From: a bacterium
Lineage (GTDB): Bacteria; Cyanobacteriota; Vampirovibrionia; Gastranaerophilales; Gastranaerophilaceae
DNA: 36,740 nucleotides
Reading direction: 5' to 3'
Assembly: GCA_017480425.1 (NCBI GenBank)
Contig: JAFVAR010000009.1
Location: forward strand, 1 to 36,740
A program made the position numbers and the translations under genes. The number at the start of each line of letters is the position of its first letter. Positions within the stretch are counted from its first letter, which is position 1. This document shows, one piece after another, positions 31,872 to 36,740 of the stretch. The notes beneath the pieces are model-generated. The model searched no databases and was not told the DNA's origin. It saw only the letters and a program-made list of their open reading frames with translations.

Positions 31872-33239
31872 CTAATTATTTAAACTGTGAATCGGTGCAG
31901 GGATTCTTCCTCCACGTGCTACAAAATCGGCACTTGATAATTTGTTAACATTCATAACCGGTGCCTCACCGAGAAGCCCGCCAAAAACGACTTTATCACC
32001 TGCCTTTTTATTTGGCGCCGGAATTATCCTTGCAGCAGTAGTTTTTTTATTTATCATACCAATTGCCATCTCATCCGCTATCATGCCTGCGATTGTTGTT
32101 TCAGGAGTATCTCCGGGAATTGCAATCATATCAAGCCCGACAGAACATACACAAGTCATAGCTTCAAGTTTATCAAAACTCAAGTGACCGAAAGAAGCGG
32201 CTTCAATCATTCCCGCATCTTCTGAAACAGGAATAAACGCACCTGATAAGCCTCCGACATACGAACTTGCCATTATACCGCCTTTTTTTACCGCATCATT
32301 AAGCATTGCAAGCGCCGCAGTGGTACCGTGCGCACCTGCATGTTCCAGCCCCATTGCCTGAAATATTTGTGCAACACTGTCCCCCACAGCAGGTGTCGGT
32401 GCAAGTGATAAATCTATAACTCCAAATGGAACGCCCAGTTTTGCCGCCATTCTGCGTCCGATTAATTCCCCTGTACCTGTTATTTTATATGATGTTTGCT
32501 TTATTTTATTAGATAAAACTCCTAAATTTGCATTTTTATCAATATCAAGAATGGCTGCCCTAACTACACCCGGACCTGAAACCCCGATATTTAAAGCACA
32601 TTCCGGCTCTCCGACTCCGCAATATGCTCCTGCCATAAACGGATTATCACTGACTGAATTGCAGAATACTACCAATTTTGCAGCTCCAATACCATCTTTT
32701 TCTTTTGTAATATCCGCAGATTTCTTTATTGTGCTTGCCATTTTTAAAACAGCATCCATATTAATTCCTGCTTTAGAAGTAGCTACATTTACGGAAGAAC
32801 AGAGCCTATCCGTTGAAGCTAAAGCCTCAGGTATAGATTCTATAAGAGCTTTATCTCCGTTTGTAAATCCTTTTTCTACTAATGCAGAAAAACCGCCTAT
32901 AAAATCTATTCCAAGATTTTTGGCACTCTCATCCAAGGTTTTTGCTATTTTTAGATAATCTTTATTTGAACAGGACTCTCCAACTATAGAAATAGGAGTA
33001 ACAGAAATACGTTTATTTACTATAGGAATTGAATAATCATTTTCAATTTCTTCTGCGTACTTTACTAAATTACAAGCGTATTTATCCAACTTAAACTTTA
33101 TTTTATCGCACACAACATTGACATCTTCAGACATGCAGTCTCTAAGGCTTATTGCAAGCGTCACTGTTCTTATATCAAAGTTGTGAAGCTTTATCATATT
33201 TATTGTTTCAAGTATTAAATCTTCATCAAAAATTGTCAT
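31872..33239 (-). CDS. UPF0210/DUF711 family protein (PFL-like)
   Basis: 455 aa from the ATG at 33239, which matches the family length of about 450; a TTG at 33311 would add 24 residues of poor fit and overlap the promoter. The N-terminus [20 protein letters not shown] is typical of the family, as are [37 protein letters not shown] and [20 protein letters not shown]. Function is not established; the fold relates to pyruvate formate-lyase-like proteins. A usual partner, an ACT-domain protein (UPF0237), is not next to it. First gene of a four-gene operon. Confidence 0.9.
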   Translation of the reverse strand: MTIFDEDLILETINMIKLHNFDIRTVTLAISLRDCMSEDVNVVCDKIKFKLDKYACNLVKYAEEIENDYSIPIVNKRISVTPISIVGESCSNKDYLKIAKTLDESAKNLGIDFIGGFSALVEKGFTNGDKALIESIPEALASTDRLCSSVNVATSKAGINMDAVLKMASTIKKSADITKEKDGIGAAKLVVFCNSVSDNPFMAGAYCGVGEPECALNIGVSGPGVVRAAILDIDKNANLGVLSNKIKQTSYKITGTGELIGRRMAAKLGVPFGVIDLSLAPTPAVGDSVAQIFQAMGLEHAGAHGTTAALAMLNDAVKKGGIMASSYVGGLSGAFIPVSEDAGMIEAASFGHLSFDKLEAMTCVCSVGLDMIAIPGDTPETTIAGMIADEMAIGMINKKTTAARIIPAPNKKAGDKVVFGGLLGEAPVMNVNKLSSADFVARGGRIPAPIHSLNN

Positions 33240-33249
33240 ATCGTCTTCA

Positions 33250-33277
33250 ATTATACCATATTTCAACAATACATCAA
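33250..33277 (-). promoter_or_regulatory. Promoter of the UPF0210 operon
   Basis: TTGATG, 16-bp spacer and a perfect TATAAT on the minus strand, ending 10 nt before the ATG. No Shine-Dalgarno is visible in the short leader. This supports the shorter start. Confidence 0.65.
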
Positions 33278-33339
33278 AATTTTTACTTACTATTGTCAAT
33301 AAACGCTGCAAAGCTTTTACAGTCTATTATTACCAAAAT

Positions 33340-33876
33340 CTATAAGCTCTTTCCCATAGCATACGCTTGTTCCGGATATTGAGTTTGCTTCAATTGCTCA
33401 ACACTTTCTATACCGATAGCATTTATTATTCCGGCATTTTCCAACTTAAGCCAGTCTAAAATTGCTCTATATTGTTGATTTAAAGATTCATTTACAACTT
33501 CAATCGGAGAATGCTGAACCGAAATTAAAACAGCTTTGTTTTGTTTTTCTTTTAATTGAGGGTCTATACTGTAAAATCTGTCTATTACTTTTTTCAATGT
33601 TGATGTCATTCCAAAATAATATATAGGAGTTACAAAAACTATAACATCAGAATTTAACAAATTTTCTCTTAGTTCTACAAAATCATCTTTGTGTACACAC
33701 GGTTTTGAACCCATTGCACAAGCATTACACCCAAGACAATTCCTCATATCAGAATGAGCAGAATCAAACCGAAATATTTCGTGTCCGTTTTCCATCGCAC
33801 CTTTAATAAATTCATCTGCCAAATAATTAGATGTACCGTTTTTTCTTGCACTTCCGGTAATTACAGTTATTTTCAT
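33340..33876 (-). CDS. Flavodoxin-fold iron-sulfur flavoprotein-like NAD(P)H reductase
   Basis: 178 aa with TAGGA upstream of the ATG, 7 nt after gatB. MKITVITGSARKNGTSNYLA is the FMN phosphate loop of the flavodoxin/NADPH-FMN reductase fold; VIVFVTPIYYFGMTSTLKKV is the second FMN-binding loop. A Cys set, C-LGC-NAC....C (RNCLGCNACAMGSKPCVHKD), matches iron-sulfur flavoproteins. Likely substrate is a quinone, nitro compound or other small electron acceptor; not identified. Co-transcribed with gatB. Confidence 0.85.
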   Translation of the reverse strand: MKITVITGSARKNGTSNYLADEFIKGAMENGHEIFRFDSAHSDMRNCLGCNACAMGSKPCVHKDDFVELRENLLNSDVIVFVTPIYYFGMTSTLKKVIDRFYSIDPQLKEKQNKAVLISVQHSPIEVVNESLNQQYRAILDWLKLENAGIINAIGIESVEQLKQTQYPEQAYAMGKSL

Positions 33877-33883
33877 ATTAATC

Positions 33884-35332
33884 CTACGCTTCCAAAATTT
33901 TTCTTACGAGTTCATTAACGGTTTTTGGATTTGCTCTGCCTTTAGTTTCTTTCATTACTTGACCGACAAAGAAACCTAAAAGATTTGTTTTTCCGTTTCT
34001 GTATGATTCAATTTCCGCAGGATGAGAATTTACAACTTTTTCTACAATTTCTTTAATTGCACCTTCGTCAGAAATCTGGCTCAAACCTTTCTTTTCTACT
34101 ATTGCAGATGCTCTTTCTCCTGTCGGCAACATTTCTTCAACAAGTATTTGTTTACCTATATTATTAGAAATTGTTCCTTTTTCTATTAGTGAAATTAGTT
34201 CTGCAAGATTTTCAGGAGTAAGTTTCGTTTCATTAATTTCAACTTTCTGCTCTTTTAAGTACGCCGCAATTTCGCCCATAATAAAGTTTACAGCAGTTTT
34301 TGGATTTGCACCGAGCTCAAGCACTTTATCAAAGAATAGAGCAAGCTGCATTTGCTCAACTATTACGGAAGCATCATATTCACTCAAACCTAATCCCATA
34401 TATCGTTGACGTTTTGCTTCAGGAAGTTCCGGCATTTTAGCCCTTATTTCTTCAACCCATTCTCTTGAAATTTCGAGAGGCATCAAATCAGGTTCCGGAA
34501 AATATCTGTAATCATGAGCATCCTCTTTACCTCTCATAGAACGAGTTTCTTTTAATCCGTCATCCCAAAGTCTTGTTTCTTGCACAACTTCTCCGCCCTC
34601 TTCAACAATTTCGATTTGGCGGTCTATTTCGTATTCTATAGCTCTTTGCAGAGCAGAAAAACTGTTAACGTTCTTGATTTCCGCACGAGTACCAAACTCT
34701 TTAGAACCCTTTGGCATTATTGAAATATTTGCATCACACCTCATAGAACCTTCTTCCAAGTTTCCGTCGCAAACGCCGAGGTATCTTACTATATTTCTTA
34801 GCTCTTCCATATAATTTCTGGCCTCTTCGCTCGAACGCATATCAGGTTCAGAAACAATTTCAAGTAACGGAGTACCGGCTCTGTTTAAATCTACAAGAGA
34901 GTATGTTGAACCATTAATACCTGCTGCACCGGCGTGAACCAATTTGCCTGCATCCTCTTCCAAGTGTGCACGTGTAATACCGATTCGCTTACCCTTAACA
35001 TTTAACCAGCCGTTCACACAAATCGGTTCATCATATTGAGAAATCTGATATCCTTTAGGAAGATCAGGATAAAAATATTGTTTTCTGTCAAACTTACATC
35101 TTGCCGGAATTTCACAATTCAGCGCAAGACCCAGCAAAATTCCCATATTAACACATTCTTTATTTAAAACAGGCAATACCCCGGGCATACCTAATGTAAT
35201 AGGACTAATTTGTGTATTCTGCTCATTACCAAATTCCGTTGAATCCGGAGCAAATATTTTTGATTTTGTTTTTAATTGAGCATGAACTTCTAATCCAATA
35301 ACTACTTCATATTTATCTCTTAATTCTGACAT
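33884..35332 (-). CDS. gatB: Asp/Glu-tRNA amidotransferase subunit B
   Basis: 482 aa, the usual length. Together with GatA and GatC it converts Glu-tRNA(Gln) and Asp-tRNA(Asn) to the amide forms. The N-terminal YEVVIGLEVHAQLKTKSKIF, the signature DLNRAGTPLLEIVSEPD and EEGSMRCDANIS are intact, and the helical tail (about 330-480) includes the YqeY-like tRNA-binding domain with NPKTVNELV at the end. GAGGA precedes the ATG. gatA and gatC are not beside it, so they are encoded elsewhere. Confidence 0.97.
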   Translation of the reverse strand: MSELRDKYEVVIGLEVHAQLKTKSKIFAPDSTEFGNEQNTQISPITLGMPGVLPVLNKECVNMGILLGLALNCEIPARCKFDRKQYFYPDLPKGYQISQYDEPICVNGWLNVKGKRIGITRAHLEEDAGKLVHAGAAGINGSTYSLVDLNRAGTPLLEIVSEPDMRSSEEARNYMEELRNIVRYLGVCDGNLEEGSMRCDANISIMPKGSKEFGTRAEIKNVNSFSALQRAIEYEIDRQIEIVEEGGEVVQETRLWDDGLKETRSMRGKEDAHDYRYFPEPDLMPLEISREWVEEIRAKMPELPEAKRQRYMGLGLSEYDASVIVEQMQLALFFDKVLELGANPKTAVNFIMGEIAAYLKEQKVEINETKLTPENLAELISLIEKGTISNNIGKQILVEEMLPTGERASAIVEKKGLSQISDEGAIKEIVEKVVNSHPAEIESYRNGKTNLLGFFVGQVMKETKGRANPKTVNELVRKILEA

Positions 35333-35409
35333 AATATATCCTCACTTCTTCGATAAGACTATTTTATCACAAAAGAATGGGGAAATATAAAATATACCGA
35401 ATAAGGATT

Positions 35410-36453
35410 TTATTTTATTTTTTTACCTGAAATATCATACAAAGAACCATTAGGCGTTTGAATTAATATCGCACCGTTAACTATAATTTTTTTTGAACCG
35501 CTTTGCACATTATCCTGTTTTATATCATCTATCGCGTCATCCTCAGGATTAAGTTCATTGTATTTGGCAATCAAAGTTTCTTCAAAAGCTTTAAACATTA
35601 TTCCGCTTGAAAGTTCCGAAAGAGTAGACTTCGTAACTCCGGTATATTCAAAGTCACTGACAACAGTCATATCATCCAGATATTTAAAAGTTTCATCCTG
35701 CAATTTTTCACCATAATCCCAGCGAACTTCATGGGCTTGTTCCCTTGCATAATCAACCATTGCCTGAGCAAATGCTTTTGCTTTGAAATAAGCATCTGAC
35801 GGGTTTGCAGCTTTAAAATCAGTACCATATAAATTTATAAAATCTTCATATGGCATTCCCAGTTTAACAAGCGCTAATTGATTAAAGTCATATTCTATTT
35901 TTTCCGGCGGAGTGTGTGTTTCTATTCCGTTTGCTTCTTCAATTATTAACTGAATTTTATCTTTTAATTCATTTAATGATTCCATATCTTTTTCAAGGTT
36001 TTCTTTTGTTTCTTTTAGATCAAAATCTACAATATTTCGTCTTCTCCAAGGCCATCTGGGCTGAACAAGAATTATGTCAGAGTATGCTTCACATTCCTCA
36101 AAAGCTTTATCTGCCTTTGTTTCCATGTCATGCAACCTTCTTTCTCCGACCTCGTATGTCTTATAAGTAACATCCTGCTTCTGTAAATCAGTCATCTTTG
36201 TATTATAGTACTCTGCAGCCTTGTCGAATTCCGGCGTTGTTTTAACTCCTGCAGCCGGAGATTTTCTTTCAAAAGATGCTCCTAATAGCTCATTAACAGA
36301 CACATCATCAAATCCGGCCGATTTAGCTCGTGCCTTAAAATCAATAATTTCTTGACCGCTCAAACCTTTAATCCCGTCACTATCAACTTTTTTAGCAATT
36401 TCAATTGCCGTTGAATTTTTCCAAGAAAAGTAATCAATATTTATTTCACCCAT
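35410..36453 (-). CDS. Large unknown protein with GKKIK C-terminus
   Basis: 347 aa with CGAGGTAA before the ATG. No signal peptide or membrane helix. It is mainly charged helices (coiled-coil tendency at about 75-175), with an Asp-rich N-terminal segment (VDSDGIKGLSGQEIIDFKAR) that recalls a calcium-binding loop but lacks a full EF-hand. The C-terminus runs KKIIVNGAILIQTPNGSLYD and ends ISGKKIK. I cannot assign a family. The short hydrophobic-plus-GKKIK tail may be a structural or sorting element. Own transcription unit, divergent from the gene entering at the right edge. Confidence 0.65.
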   Translation of the reverse strand: MGEINIDYFSWKNSTAIEIAKKVDSDGIKGLSGQEIIDFKARAKSAGFDDVSVNELLGASFERKSPAAGVKTTPEFDKAAEYYNTKMTDLQKQDVTYKTYEVGERRLHDMETKADKAFEECEAYSDIILVQPRWPWRRRNIVDFDLKETKENLEKDMESLNELKDKIQLIIEEANGIETHTPPEKIEYDFNQLALVKLGMPYEDFINLYGTDFKAANPSDAYFKAKAFAQAMVDYAREQAHEVRWDYGEKLQDETFKYLDDMTVVSDFEYTGVTKSTLSELSSGIMFKAFEETLIAKYNELNPEDDAIDDIKQDNVQSGSKKIIVNGAILIQTPNGSLYDISGKKIK

Positions 36454-36679
36454 AAATTACCTCGTGTTTTACGTATATAGATATAAAGTTTTTATTGCAC
36501 TTAAAATTGCCTCAAAATTAATTTTTATTTATTTTTTGTAAACATTTGTAACGATTATTCATTTTTCCCTAAAGTTTTTCTAAAAAATGCCGATAAAAAT
36601 AGAGTAAGTTGATTTTTAATTTTTGACGTCACAAATCAGTTTACAAGATAGATAGTAAGGATGGAACAGTAGTAACACT

Positions 36680-36740
36680 ATGGGATTCTCAGATTTCTGG
36701 TTACAATTTAATAACAAGAATAAAGAGCAGTTAAATAATG
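36680..36740 (+). CDS. Start of a gene cut by the window end
   Basis: An open frame begins at the ATG at 36680 (MGFSDFWLQFNNKNKEQLNN...) and continues past the right edge. An in-frame stop lies just upstream, so translation starts in the final 80 bases. An AAGGATGG ribosome-like site is rather far (about 16 nt). TTGACG at 36622-36627 may be its -35 box. Nothing can be said of function. Confidence 0.4.
   Translation, partial: MGFSDFWLQFNNKNKEQLNN

Noticed and set aside
33240..33311. A longer N-terminus for the UPF0210 protein
   Set aside because: Starts at TTG without ribosome site and overlaps the TATAAT promoter; the shorter form matches the family length.

Overview
The window is AT-rich bacterial chromosome that I would place near the non-photosynthetic Cyanobacteria-related lineage (Vampirovibrionia/Gastranaerophilales, 'Melainabacteria'). 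This is inference, not a database result. The reasons are: an SLH-domain envelope protein with a signal peptide, a GlgC-type ADP-glucose synthase, GerMN and LmeA/DUF2993-like envelope proteins, a fused RibBA, a BioY-like S-component, TolC/HlyD export proteins that imply an outer membrane, and a prepilin-like protein ending in an S74 chaperone domain. No replication, phage-structural, transposase or integrase gene is present. Layout from left to right: 1-3240 is repeat-rich. It holds tRNA-Lys(CUU), two tandem ~182-bp repeats that carry the tRNA 3' tail and its terminator, and two arrays of a 136-bp hairpin-bearing repeat flanking one large gene (1154-2800). That gene encodes a prepilin leader, a YadA-like beta-roll and an S74 autochaperone. 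3357-6840 holds two convergent HD-GYP proteins, one intact and one with its HD and GYP motifs altered, and an acetyltransferase-like gene. 6950-11493 is a short surface-glycan/storage block: a ferredoxin/FrhB/pyruvyl-transferase fusion, a GT2 glycosyltransferase and glgC. 11724-15251 is a six-gene minus-strand operon: three anchored or secreted envelope proteins, a lone HicB-like protein, RimI and a BioY-like protein. Divergent from it is ribE-ribBA-GNAT. 18302-20104 holds the SLH protein and a small RHH regulator. An acetolactate synthase large subunit follows on the minus strand. 21823-23221 holds a tRNA-Pro region and a small XRE/SLOG pair bounded by near-identical 21-bp direct repeats. 23340-25991 holds a small unknown gene, tsaE-tsaB (t6A tRNA modification) and a SEC-C protein. 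25998-30494 holds a GNAT, a lone MalG-like permease, and a marR-emrA operon divergent from a TolC-like gene with a palindromic operator candidate between them. 30522-36453 holds UPF0210, an unknown protein, HxlR and a UPF0173 hydrolase in one operon, then gatB with a flavoprotein, and a large unknown protein. A gene runs off the right end. Two system-level signals stand out. First, several promoter-proximal genes have a -10-like hexamer 6-7 nt before the start codon and no Shine-Dalgarno, which suggests leaderless mRNAs, while most operon-internal genes have Shine-Dalgarno sites. Second, two segments (the pilin/S74 gene and the XRE/SLOG pair) are bracketed by direct repeats as if they were exchangeable cassettes.
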